A stretch of DNA of 64,000 nt. It comes from JANQOH01 sp965214495 (GTDB lineage: Bacteria > Pseudomonadota > Alphaproteobacteria > UBA7887). The translations under genes and the position numbers were made by a program. This document shows, piece after piece, positions 54,990-63,176 of the stretch (position 1 is the stretch's first letter; each line of letters begins with the position of its first letter). Below the pieces are notes generated by a model that was not told where the DNA came from, did no database searches, and saw only the letters and a list, made by a program, of their open reading frames with translations. The stretch is taken from NCBI GenBank assembly GCA_965214495.1, contig OZ243958.1:2046001-2110000 (forward strand). The letters run 5' to 3'.

Positions 54990-55583
54990 ATGGCAAGAGC
55001 GAAATTCCTCTGCGACGCCGAACGCTGCATCGAGTGCAACGCCTGCGTCACCGCGTGCAAGAACGAGCATGAGGTGCCGTGGGGGATCAATCGGCGCCGG
55101 GTCGTGACGATCAACGACGGCACCCCTGGCGAGCGGTCGATCTCCGTGGCCTGTATGCACTGTTCGGACGCGCCCTGCATGGCCGTGTGCCCGGTGGACT
55201 GCTTCTACCAGAACGAAGACGGGGTGGTCCTGCATTCCAAGGACCTGTGCATCGGTTGCGGCTACTGTTTCTATGCGTGCCCGTTCGGTGCGCCGCAGTT
55301 CCCGCAGGCAGGCAATTTCGGATCCCGGGGCAAGATGGACAAGTGCACCTTCTGCGCCGGCGGCCCGGAAGAGACCCACTCCAGCGCCGAGTTCGCCAAA
55401 TACGGGCGCAACCGGATCGCCGAAGGCAAGCTGCCGATCTGCGCCGAGATGTGCTCGACCAAGGCGTTGCTGGCGGGCGACGGCGACGTCGTCTCCGACA
55501 TCTACCGCGAGCGCGTGGTGGCCCGAGGCTTCGGCTCCGGCGCCTGGGGCTGGGGCACCGCCTACGGCCAGAAGAGCGGCTGA
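54990..55583 (+). CDS. fdhB: Formate dehydrogenase, iron-sulfur beta subunit
   Basis: The 197-residue protein has four cluster motifs: CIECNACVTACKNEH, CMHCSDAPCMAVCPVDC, CIGCGYCFYACPFGAPQ and a split one with CTFCAGGPEE ... LPICAEMCSTKA. It carries electrons from the alpha subunit to the cytochrome subunit. The ATG at 54990 follows the ribosome-binding site GGAGGAGAAGGAG. Confidence 0.93.
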   Translation: MARAKFLCDAERCIECNACVTACKNEHEVPWGINRRRVVTINDGTPGERSISVACMHCSDAPCMAVCPVDCFYQNEDGVVLHSKDLCIGCGYCFYACPFGAPQFPQAGNFGSRGKMDKCTFCAGGPEETHSSAEFAKYGRNRIAEGKLPICAEMCSTKALLAGDGDVVSDIYRERVVARGFGSGAWGWGTAYGQKSG

Positions 55584-55683
55584 CGCCTTTGGGCGAAGCC
55601 GGTCCCGGCCCGCTTTCGTCGTGTCCGGCGGGGCATCCCGTTTCTCGCGCCCGGTTTCGGTCGATGTCAGCAGGAGTCCCGGG

Positions 55684-56904
55684 ATGATGCCGGCGCTGCG
55701 CCTGTCGATGCTTCCGATCTTCGCCGTGTTGCTGACGGCGGCCGCGCCCGCCGCCGCGCAACAGGGCGTCGATGAGAACCCGCGGGCCGCCACCGGCGGC
55801 TCGCAAACGCTCGAGGACATTCTCGCCCGACAGCGGGGCGAGCGCATCGACGACGACTTCCGCCGGACGGCGGTCGGCGATCCGGCGCGCGCCGCCAGTA
55901 TCCGGTCGCAACTCGGCACGCTCGGCGGCGCGTCCGATGCGGAACTCTTCCGCGCGTTGCGCTATGGCGGCGCTAATGTGACGGTCTCGGCCAGAGGGCC
56001 CGCGTCGGAGGTGGTGATCCAGGACGGCGGCATGCGCTGGCTTGAATTGCGGAACGGCCCGCTGCGCACATGGGGCAGCGGGGCGTTGGCGGGCATGGTG
56101 CTGGTGCTGGCGCTGTTCCTGCTGCTGCGCGGGCCGATTCGCATCGAGGGCGGGCGGACCGGGCGAACCATCCTGCGCTTCAATGCGCTGGAGCGTTTCG
56201 GACACTGGCTGCTTGCCGGGTCGTTCATCCTCCTGGCGGTCAGCGGGCTCGTCACGCTGTTCGGGCGTCCGCTGCTGATCCCGATCCTCGGCAAGGACGG
56301 CTTCGCCCCGATCGCGCTCGCGTCGAAATGGATCCACAACAACGTCGCCTGGGCGTTCATGCTGGCGCTGGTCTGGGTGTTCGTGTTCTGGATCGTTCAC
56401 AACATTCCCAACCGCGCCGACTTGGTGTGGCTGGCCAGGGGCGGCGGGCTTTTCACGCGCGGCAGCCACCCGCCCGCGCGAAAATTCAATGCCGGCCAGA
56501 AGATCGTATTCTGGGCGGTGGTCATACTGGGCGCCTCGATCTCGGCTTCGGGTCTGTCGCTGCTGTTCCCGTTCGAGCTGCCGATGTTCGCCAAGACCTT
56601 CGACACGCTGAACGCACTCGGCCTGCCGCAGGTGTTCGGCCGCGGCGAACTGCCGACGACGCTCGCGCCGCATGAGGAGATGCAATACGCCCATCTCTGG
56701 CATGTCATCGTCGCTTTCGCCTTCATTGCGCTCATCGTCGCCCACATCTATCTGGGCACGATCGGGATGGAGGGCGCCTTCGACGCGATGGAGACGGGCG
56801 AGGTGGACCGGCAATGGGCCAGGGAACACCATTCGCTCTGGTATGAAGAGCTGACCGGCGAGCCTGCCGGGCACGCCCGGGAGGCCGCCCCGTCAGCGGA
56901 ATGA
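55684..56904 (+). CDS. fdhC: Formate dehydrogenase, cytochrome b gamma subunit
   Basis: The 406-residue protein starts with a signal peptide (LSMLPIFAVLLTAAAPAAAQ) and a periplasmic part of about 110 residues. Four or five helices follow with His candidates for two b hemes: ALERFGHWLLAGSFILLAV, ALASKWIHNNVAW, FWIVHNIPNRADLVWLARGG and HLWHVIVAFAFIALIVAHIY. This is the FdhE/FdnI-like gamma subunit that passes electrons to quinone. Start at 55684 (adjacent ATG at 55687 equally possible). Confidence 0.9.
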   Translation: MMPALRLSMLPIFAVLLTAAAPAAAQQGVDENPRAATGGSQTLEDILARQRGERIDDDFRRTAVGDPARAASIRSQLGTLGGASDAELFRALRYGGANVTVSARGPASEVVIQDGGMRWLELRNGPLRTWGSGALAGMVLVLALFLLLRGPIRIEGGRTGRTILRFNALERFGHWLLAGSFILLAVSGLVTLFGRPLLIPILGKDGFAPIALASKWIHNNVAWAFMLALVWVFVFWIVHNIPNRADLVWLARGGGLFTRGSHPPARKFNAGQKIVFWAVVILGASISASGLSLLFPFELPMFAKTFDTLNALGLPQVFGRGELPTTLAPHEEMQYAHLWHVIVAFAFIALIVAHIYLGTIGMEGAFDAMETGEVDRQWAREHHSLWYEELTGEPAGHAREAAPSAE

Positions 56905-56994
56905 CGTCGGACGTTCCCGGCAGCCGCCGGCAGGCGACTAACCTGGCCGACCGCACATCGTCGAGGCATACGACAACGGCATGAGGACGCCGCA

Positions 56995-57117
56995 ATGAGA
57001 GCCATGCTGACCGCCTTCCTGGCCATGGTCGTCATCGCCGCGGTCGCCGACCTGGCGCTCGACCATGTCGGCTACTCGACCGCTGAAGTCACCGCCGGCC
57101 CGGCGACGCGAAATTAG
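56995..57117 (+). CDS. Small single-helix membrane protein
   Basis: The 40-residue protein, MRAMLTAFLAMVVIAAVADL followed by a short polar tail, is predicted to be a single membrane helix. Similar small alphaproteobacterial proteins occur with this pattern (recollection). It lies 90 bases after the fdh gamma subunit and may be its accessory. Confidence 0.55.
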   Translation: MRAMLTAFLAMVVIAAVADLALDHVGYSTAEVTAGPATRN

Positions 57118-57161
57118 TCCGCATATCCCACTGCGAGTTTCGCCATGACATCCCCGACGCC

Positions 57162-57187
57162 GTAGGGGTAACCCTTGTGGTTGCCCT
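57162..57187 (-). repeat. Palindromic repeat, family A
   Basis: GTAGGGGTAACCCTTGTGGT followed by TGCCC, a slightly decayed copy, in the intergenic region between the small membrane protein and the RidA-like gene. Confidence 0.7.
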
Positions 57188-57261
57188 CTTTGCCCCGGGA
57201 GGCGCCCTCGACAACGCCGCGCGCCGAAGAGCCGCCACGCGGCGCTTGACGAAGGCCGCCC

Positions 57262-57648
57262 TTACGCCTTCGCGGCGATGGCTTCGATTTCGAGCAGGAA
57301 CTCGGGCTTCACCAGGCCGGCGCCGGTGACCAGCATCGACGCCGGCCGCGCATCGCCCAGAAAGCGCGATCGAACCTTGACGTAGTCGGCGATATCCGAT
57401 TCGTGCAGCAGGTAATGGGTTACCTTGACCAGGTCGTCGACGGTCATTCCCGCCGATTCAAGGGTTCTGACGATGTGGCCCCAGGCAAGCTCCGCCTGGC
57501 CGGTAATATCGGCCGGCAACCCACCGTCCAGGGCCAGACCCGGCGTCCCCGAGGTCAACAGCCAGCGTGCACCCGGGGGGACTTCGACGGCATCGCTGTA
57601 GCTGCCGATCCGGGACGCCACCCCGACATTGCGAACGATATTGTGCAT
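57262..57648 (-). CDS. RidA-family protein
   Basis: The 128-residue protein has a YjgF/RidA fold: YSDAVEVPPGARWLLTSGTP, AELAWGHIVRTLESAGMTVD, DLVKVTHYLLHESDIADYVK and ARPASMLVTGAGLVKPEFLL (family-typical R-P-A-x-x). RidA proteins hydrolyse reactive enamines or imines; this member's specificity is unknown. Neighbouring integrase fragment is unrelated. Confidence 0.88.
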   Translation of the reverse strand: MHNIVRNVGVASRIGSYSDAVEVPPGARWLLTSGTPGLALDGGLPADITGQAELAWGHIVRTLESAGMTVDDLVKVTHYLLHESDIADYVKVRSRFLGDARPASMLVTGAGLVKPEFLLEIEAIAAKA

Positions 57649-57774
57649 CGGTCCGTGTGCTCCGGAATGGTCCGCGGCTCAGAATGCGCCCGCCGTCTTC
57701 GCGGGCGCTCGTTCAGACAATATCACGACGCGGCGGGCCGTGCATCGGCGCGTCGTTCGGGTGGTGTCCCGGTT

Positions 57775-58285
57775 TGAAATCGATACGTGCTGCGGGCTGA
57801 CGGGACTCCAGCGCGCCGCCGTCCGCCTGTCGATGCTGACCGGGCGCCGGCTCTCGGAAATCCAGAGGCTGCGCCGGGAGCATGTCAACCTCCAGGCGGG
57901 CGAACTGCGGTTGCCGGACACCAGGGCGGGCGCCAGGGTCGTGCGTCCTGGAGAGCCGGCGATCGCGGTCCTGCGCGGCATCGGGCGCGACGACGGCAAC
58001 CCGTGGGCGATCGCGGGCCGCAAGCCTCATCGCCACCTGACCGACCTGCAACACCCCTGGCGGCGCATCCGGGCGCGCGCCAGTCTCGACGGCGTGCGCA
58101 TCCACGACCTGCGGCATTCCTTCGCCAGCGGCGGCTTGCCGGTCGGCAAAGGGTTGCCCATGATCGGGAAACTGCTCGGGCACACACAGGTCCGGACCAC
58201 GGCCCGCTATGCCCATCTCGCCAACGATCCCGTCAAGTCGGCCGCAAACCGCATCGCCGGCAGGATCGCCGAGGTCGCGGGGTGA
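57775..58285 (+). pseudogene. Tyrosine integrase, C-terminal catalytic part only
   Basis: The fragment contains SMLTGRRLSEIQRL (Arg), IHDLRHSFASGGL (His-x-x-Arg), LLGHTQVRTTARYAHLA (His and Tyr) and a normal C-terminus. The N-terminal DNA-binding half and a valid start are missing; the upstream open frame is unrelated. It marks the left edge of the restriction-modification locus, which probably arrived with it. Confidence 0.8.
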
Positions 58286-58307
58286 AGCTCACGACCTCGG
58301 CCGATTG

Positions 58308-58484
58308 ATGTCCGGGTTCATCATGTTCAATATCGACCTGGATCTGAACGAGCCGCCGATGAAGGTTTCCCCCGCCCGTCAAGCCGGCCACGAATTTGGC
58401 CGGTCGGTCGATGCCGTGCCGGCAGTCGACGCCTTCGAGCGGCTGGTGGATCGGACGGCGGAGGGCGACGGGGACGAGCGGTAG
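58308..58484 (+). CDS. Small protein ahead of the type III methylase
   Basis: The 58-residue frame, MSGFIMFNIDLDLNEPPMKV then SPARQAGHEFGRSVDAVPAV, ends 4 bases before the methylase ATG. An in-frame ATG at 58323 is an alternative. No family recognised. Spacing suggests co-transcription with the R-M genes; a regulator or antitoxin role would be a guess. Confidence 0.45.
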   Translation: MSGFIMFNIDLDLNEPPMKVSPARQAGHEFGRSVDAVPAVDAFERLVDRTAEGDGDER

Positions 58485-58488
58485 GGAC

Positions 58489-60045
58489 ATGCCCATTCTC
58501 GATTGGCTGACGCGGGACGAGGACATCGGCGCAGCGGCGCGGGTGCCCTACCGGCTGATCGAGGAAGCGCCGGCGCTTTCCGCCGGGGAGGCGGAAACGG
58601 ACAACATGTTGATCCAGGGCGATAACCTGGAAGCGTTGAAGGCCCTGTTGCCGTTTCATGCCGGCCGGGTGAAGTGCATCTACATCGATCCGCCCTACAA
58701 CACGCGCTCGGCCTTCGAGCACTACGACGACAATCTGGAGCACGCGCGGTGGCTCGCCATGATGTGGCCACGCCTGGAACTGCTGCGCGACCTGCTGGCC
58801 GAGGACGGGTCGATCTGGGTCTCCATCGACGACAACGAGGCGCACTATCTCAAGGTAATTATGGACGATGTATTCGGACGCAAGAACTTCATAGACACCG
58901 TCATATGGCGAAAGAATTACTCACCAAAATCGAGTGCTCGTCACTTCTCTTCTGACCACGACTATATCTTGGTGTTTGCGAAGAATGCAGACATCTTTGT
59001 TCCGAACCTCATGCCTCGTACCGAAAAGCAAGACAAGGCATATAGGAACCCAGACAACGACCCTCGCGGCCCCTGGAAAACGAGCGATCTTTCCGCCCGC
59101 AATTTTTATAGCCTTGGCAAATATGCGATCAAAACCCCGAGCGGCCGCGAAATCAAGGGACCTCCGGGTGGAAACTACTGGCGAGTTTCTGAAGAGAACT
59201 TCTGGAAACTTGATGCTGATAATCGGATTTGGTGGGGAACGAAACGCGACGCCATACCTCAAATCAAGAGGTTCCTTTCGGAAGTGAAGCAAGGCGTGAC
59301 GCCTCAGACAATATGGTCCTATGAGGACGTTGGGCACACACAAGCGGCGAAGAAGGAAATTCTGGCACTGTTCGACGAGGATGTGTTCTTGACGCCCAAG
59401 CCCGAACGCTTGATTCGGCGTATTCTTGAGATCGTCACCAACCCCGGCGACCTCGTTCTCGACTCCTTCCTCGGCTCGGGCACCACGGCGGCGGTGGCGC
59501 ACAAGATGGGCCGGCGCTGGATCGGCATCGAGATGGGCGGGCATGTCGTCACCCACTGCGCGCCGCGCCTGAAGAAGGTCATCGAGGGCGAACAGGGCGG
59601 CATCTCCGGGGCCGTCGGCTGGCGTGGCGGCGGCGGGTTCCGCTTCCACCGGCTCGGCCCGCCGGCGTTCGACGCCGAAGGCCGCATCCGTCCCGACATC
59701 GAGTTCCCCGTGCTCGCCGCACACGTCTGGTTCTCGGAGACCGGCCGGCCCTGGAACGGCGGCGGCGGCACACCGTTCCTCGGCATCCACGACGGGCGCG
59801 CTCACGCGCTGCTCTACAACGGCGTCCTCGGCGACAGGCGGCCGGGCGGCGGCAACGTGCTGACCCGTGCGACGCTCGCCCTGATCCGCGAGAACATCGC
59901 CGCGGCCGATCCGGGGTTCGCCAAAGAGAGCGCGGGCTATCCGCTTACCGTCTATGGCGAGCAATCGCGCCTGGCGCCGGCGACGCACGAGCGCGAGCGC
60001 ATCGCCTTCAAGCAGACACCCTACGACGTGACGGCGCGGTCGTAG
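58489..60045 (+). CDS. Type III restriction-modification methylase (Mod)
   Basis: The 518-residue N6-adenine or N4-cytosine methyltransferase has the catalytic motif IYIDPPYNTRSAF (Asp67) before the SAM motif LDSFLGSGTTAAVAHKMGRR (from about residue 325), i.e. beta-class order. Between them lies the target-recognition region (about residues 120-310). The bases for that region (58850-59420) are visibly poorer in G+C than the flanks. The ATG at 58489 gives the natural N-terminus MPILDWLTRDEDIG. Its stop is three bases before the Res gene. Confidence 0.88.
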   Translation: MPILDWLTRDEDIGAAARVPYRLIEEAPALSAGEAETDNMLIQGDNLEALKALLPFHAGRVKCIYIDPPYNTRSAFEHYDDNLEHARWLAMMWPRLELLRDLLAEDGSIWVSIDDNEAHYLKVIMDDVFGRKNFIDTVIWRKNYSPKSSARHFSSDHDYILVFAKNADIFVPNLMPRTEKQDKAYRNPDNDPRGPWKTSDLSARNFYSLGKYAIKTPSGREIKGPPGGNYWRVSEENFWKLDADNRIWWGTKRDAIPQIKRFLSEVKQGVTPQTIWSYEDVGHTQAAKKEILALFDEDVFLTPKPERLIRRILEIVTNPGDLVLDSFLGSGTTAAVAHKMGRRWIGIEMGGHVVTHCAPRLKKVIEGEQGGISGAVGWRGGGGFRFHRLGPPAFDAEGRIRPDIEFPVLAAHVWFSETGRPWNGGGGTPFLGIHDGRAHALLYNGVLGDRRPGGGNVLTRATLALIRENIAAADPGFAKESAGYPLTVYGEQSRLAPATHERERIAFKQTPYDVTARS

Positions 60046-60048
60046 CCG

Positions 60049-62679
60049 ATGCAACTCAAGCGCTATCAGGCTGACGCGCTCGCGCTCCTGCGCCGCTTCT
60101 TCGAGGACGCGCGCGTCGCCGGGCCGAAGAACGCCTATGAGGCGATCACCGGCGAGCCGGACCTTGCGCGAAGGCTCGGGCGCTACGGCGGCACCTACCG
60201 CCCGCTCAACGCGGCGCCGAACACGCCCTATGTCTGCTTGCGGCTGCCTACGGGCGGCGGCAAGACGATCCTCGCCGCCCATACCGTCGCCGTCGCGCGC
60301 GACGCCTGGATCGAGAAGGACCATCCCCTGGTCCTGTGGCTGGCGCCGACCAACACGATCCGGCGCCAGACTGCCGAGGCGCTGAAGACCCCGCACCACC
60401 CCTACCGGCAAGTGCTGAACGAGGCCTTCGGCGGCCGCGTGCGCGTGTTCGACATCGCCGACTTTACCCATATCCGCCCGCACGACATCCGAGATCGTTG
60501 CTGCATCGTGGTCGGGACCATCCAGACGCTGCGCGTCAAGAGCACCGAGGGCCGCAAGGTCTATGCCCACAACGAAGACATGGAGCCGCATTTCCGCACG
60601 CTGGCGACGTTCCCCCCAGGGTTGGAGACGCTGGACGGCGGCGGCGCGAAGTTCTCCTTCGCCAACCTGATGCACATCCACCGCCCGCTGATGATCGTGG
60701 ACGAGGCGCACAACGCCGTCACCGGGCTGACGCGCGAGATGCAGGGGCGCGTGAGACCCTGTGCCATTATCGAGTTCACGGCGACGCCGCGTGTCAACTC
60801 CAACATCCTGTACAGCGTGACGGCGCAGGAGTTGAAGGCCGAGGAGATGATCAAACTGCCGGTCATGCTCTCGGAGCACGATACATGGCAGAACGCGGTC
60901 AACGCCGCCGTCGCGGCACGGGCGTCGCTGGCCGAGACCGCCGGGAACGATCCCGGCCGCATCCGCCCCATCGTCCTGTTCCAGGCGCAGCCGAAGAACC
61001 GGGAAGTGACAGTCGCTGCGCTGAGGACACACCTGATCGAGGTCGAGCGGATCCCGGAGGCGAAGATCGCCGTGGCGACCGGCGACCAGCGCGAACTCGA
61101 CGGAATAGACCTGTTCGACCCGACCTGCCCCATCGAGCACATCATCACCGTGGAGGCGCTGAAGGAGGGCTGGGACTGTTCGTTCGCCTACGCCTTCTGC
61201 TCCGTCTCCCGCATCGGAAACGCGACGGACGTCGAGCAACTGCTGGGCCGCGTGCTGCGAATGCCCTACGCCAAGCGGCGCAAGGCGGATGCGTTGAACC
61301 GGGCCTATGCCTTTCTTTCCGAGCCCTCCTTCGGCGAAGCGGCGCGGGCGCTCGTCGACAAGCTGGTCAGGATGGGTTTCGAGGAAGACGAAGCGCGCGA
61401 CAACATCGAACCGGTGCAGGAGGAGCTCGATGATGATGGCGGTCTGTTCGGCCTGCGAGACAGGCCCGGGCCGACCTTCCGGCACGCCGTCGCGGCGACG
61501 TCGTCGCTGCTCTCCGACCTGGCGAAGTGCGAAGGCGTTACCGTCCGCGAAACGCAGCGCGGCGAGGCCGAGATCGCCGTCGCCGGCCCTGTCGACGAGA
61601 AGCTGGAAAAGGCGATCGCCGAGGCGCTCCCCGAGCCCGAACGCAAAGGGTTCGTCGAGGCCGTCGCCGCCTATCGCGTCGAGGCGCGGGGCCTGCTTTC
61701 GCCCGCCGAGCGGGGCGAGACCTTCTCGGTTCCGCGCCTGATGGCGGCGGTTCAGGGCACGCTGGAATTCGCCGACACCGACCTGTTCATGGAAACCCAC
61801 GACTGGTCCCTTCTCGATCATTCGCCGCAGCTGGACGAAAGCGAATTCGCGATCCGCGAGACGGCGCGCAACTTCGAGATCGACCTTGACGGCGCGCGCG
61901 TCGCCTACAGATTCACGGCGGAGGCCGAACGGCGGGCGCTCGACGTGGACATGGAAGGCTGGACGCCGGAGGCCCTCGTGCTGTGGCTCGACCGGCAGAC
62001 GCGCCAGCCGGATATCGGTCAGAGCGAATTGCTGCGTTGGCTGGGCGACCTCGTGGGGCATCTGACCGTCGCGCGCGGGATGCGCATCGCCCCGTTGATG
62101 CGGTGCAAGTTCATCCTCGCCCGCAAGGTGCGCGAGAAGATCGCGGCCATCCGCCAGAAGGAGCGCAACGGTGTCTATCAACGCTGCCTGTTCGCACCCA
62201 ACGCCAGGGTCTGCGTTTCGTTCGACCGCGCGTTCGCGTTCAAGGACGGCATGTACCGGGATGTGCGCCGTTATCGCGGACGCTGGAAGCCGCGCAAACA
62301 TTTCCTCGGTCCCGACCGGGTTCCGGCCTTCGACGGGGCCGAGGACGGCGAGGAGATACGGTGCGCCCAGGCCCTCGACAGCCTGCCGGGCGTGAAGTTC
62401 TGGATCAGGAACGTGGCGAGGCGCCCGGACTCGTTCTGGCTGCCTACCGCGACGGACAAGTTCTATCCCGACTTCGTGGCTCGGATGGAGGATGGGCGGC
62501 TTCTGGTCGTCGAATACAAGGGCGCGCACATCGCCGACGGCCCCGACACCGCCGAGAAGCGGACCATCGGGGCATTGTGGGAACGCGAAAGCGGCGGCAA
62601 GGGGCTGTTCGTGCTTGCCGAACGGTCGGTCGAAGGCAAAGATGCCCGCGCGCAGCTTCTTGCGAGGATCGGGCCATGA
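60049..62679 (+). CDS. Type III restriction enzyme helicase-nuclease subunit (Res)
   Basis: The 876-residue protein has superfamily 2 motifs: LPTGGGKTILAAH (Walker A, residues 66-78), LMIVDEAHNAVTGL (DEAH, about 215-228), IIEFTATPRVNSN and a late VEQLLGRVLRMPYAKRRK. The C-terminal PD-(D/E)XK nuclease is seen as FYPDFVARMEDGRLLVVEYKG. With Mod it would cut unmodified DNA. Shared stop/start with the following gene (ATGA overlap at 62676-62679). Confidence 0.9.
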   Translation: MQLKRYQADALALLRRFFEDARVAGPKNAYEAITGEPDLARRLGRYGGTYRPLNAAPNTPYVCLRLPTGGGKTILAAHTVAVARDAWIEKDHPLVLWLAPTNTIRRQTAEALKTPHHPYRQVLNEAFGGRVRVFDIADFTHIRPHDIRDRCCIVVGTIQTLRVKSTEGRKVYAHNEDMEPHFRTLATFPPGLETLDGGGAKFSFANLMHIHRPLMIVDEAHNAVTGLTREMQGRVRPCAIIEFTATPRVNSNILYSVTAQELKAEEMIKLPVMLSEHDTWQNAVNAAVAARASLAETAGNDPGRIRPIVLFQAQPKNREVTVAALRTHLIEVERIPEAKIAVATGDQRELDGIDLFDPTCPIEHIITVEALKEGWDCSFAYAFCSVSRIGNATDVEQLLGRVLRMPYAKRRKADALNRAYAFLSEPSFGEAARALVDKLVRMGFEEDEARDNIEPVQEELDDDGGLFGLRDRPGPTFRHAVAATSSLLSDLAKCEGVTVRETQRGEAEIAVAGPVDEKLEKAIAEALPEPERKGFVEAVAAYRVEARGLLSPAERGETFSVPRLMAAVQGTLEFADTDLFMETHDWSLLDHSPQLDESEFAIRETARNFEIDLDGARVAYRFTAEAERRALDVDMEGWTPEALVLWLDRQTRQPDIGQSELLRWLGDLVGHLTVARGMRIAPLMRCKFILARKVREKIAAIRQKERNGVYQRCLFAPNARVCVSFDRAFAFKDGMYRDVRRYRGRWKPRKHFLGPDRVPAFDGAEDGEEIRCAQALDSLPGVKFWIRNVARRPDSFWLPTATDKFYPDFVARMEDGRLLVVEYKGAHIADGPDTAEKRTIGALWERESGGKGLFVLAERSVEGKDARAQLLARIGP

Positions 62680-63176
62680 GCGACGCGATCCTCGCGCCTG
62701 CGGATCGAAAAGAGGCCCTGTCACGCGCCTATGTCGCGGCTGTGGCCGCCGGGGCCGGCTACACGCTGGCGACGCAGGACTTCGACCGCGACGGCGTCGA
62801 CGTGCAGATACGGGCGGGTGGAACGATGCGCCCGAGTCTGGACGTTCAACTCAAGGCCACCGTCCAACTGGGCAATGGCGGAGAAGGCGAACTCCGCTAC
62901 CGGCTCCCGCTCCGCAACTATGATCTGCTTCGCGAGCAGACGCTGGTGCCACGAATTCTTGTCGTGCTCGACCTCCCGAGGGATGAAGGGCAGTGGCTCG
63001 ATGTAACCGCCGAAGAGCTCGTGATGAGGCGTTGCGCTTATTGGGCGGACATTGCGGGATTTCCCGAAACCGCCAACACGGAATCGGTGACGGTTGCGAT
63101 CGGGAAGCGGAACCGGTTCGACGTGGGAAGCCTCGAGGATCTAATGGAACGAGCCAGAACGGGAGCCATGTCGTGA
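62676..63176 (+). CDS. DUF4365-domain protein
   Basis: The 166-residue protein contains ATQDFDRDGVDVQIRAGG and LDVQLKATVQ, the D...QLKAT arrangement of DUF4365, a predicted PD-(D/E)XK nuclease-like fold common in defence loci. It also has TVAIGKRNRFDVGSLEDLME near the C-terminus. It is translationally coupled to both neighbours, so it belongs to the restriction locus; its biochemical activity is not known. Confidence 0.82.
   Translation: MSDAILAPADRKEALSRAYVAAVAAGAGYTLATQDFDRDGVDVQIRAGGTMRPSLDVQLKATVQLGNGGEGELRYRLPLRNYDLLREQTLVPRILVVLDLPRDEGQWLDVTAEELVMRRCAYWADIAGFPETANTESVTVAIGKRNRFDVGSLEDLMERARTGAMS

Noticed and set aside
58921..62724. A 1267-codon minus-strand frame
   Set aside because: It is antisense to the Mod and Res genes, with no recognisable domain. 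Long antisense frames are expected at this GC content.
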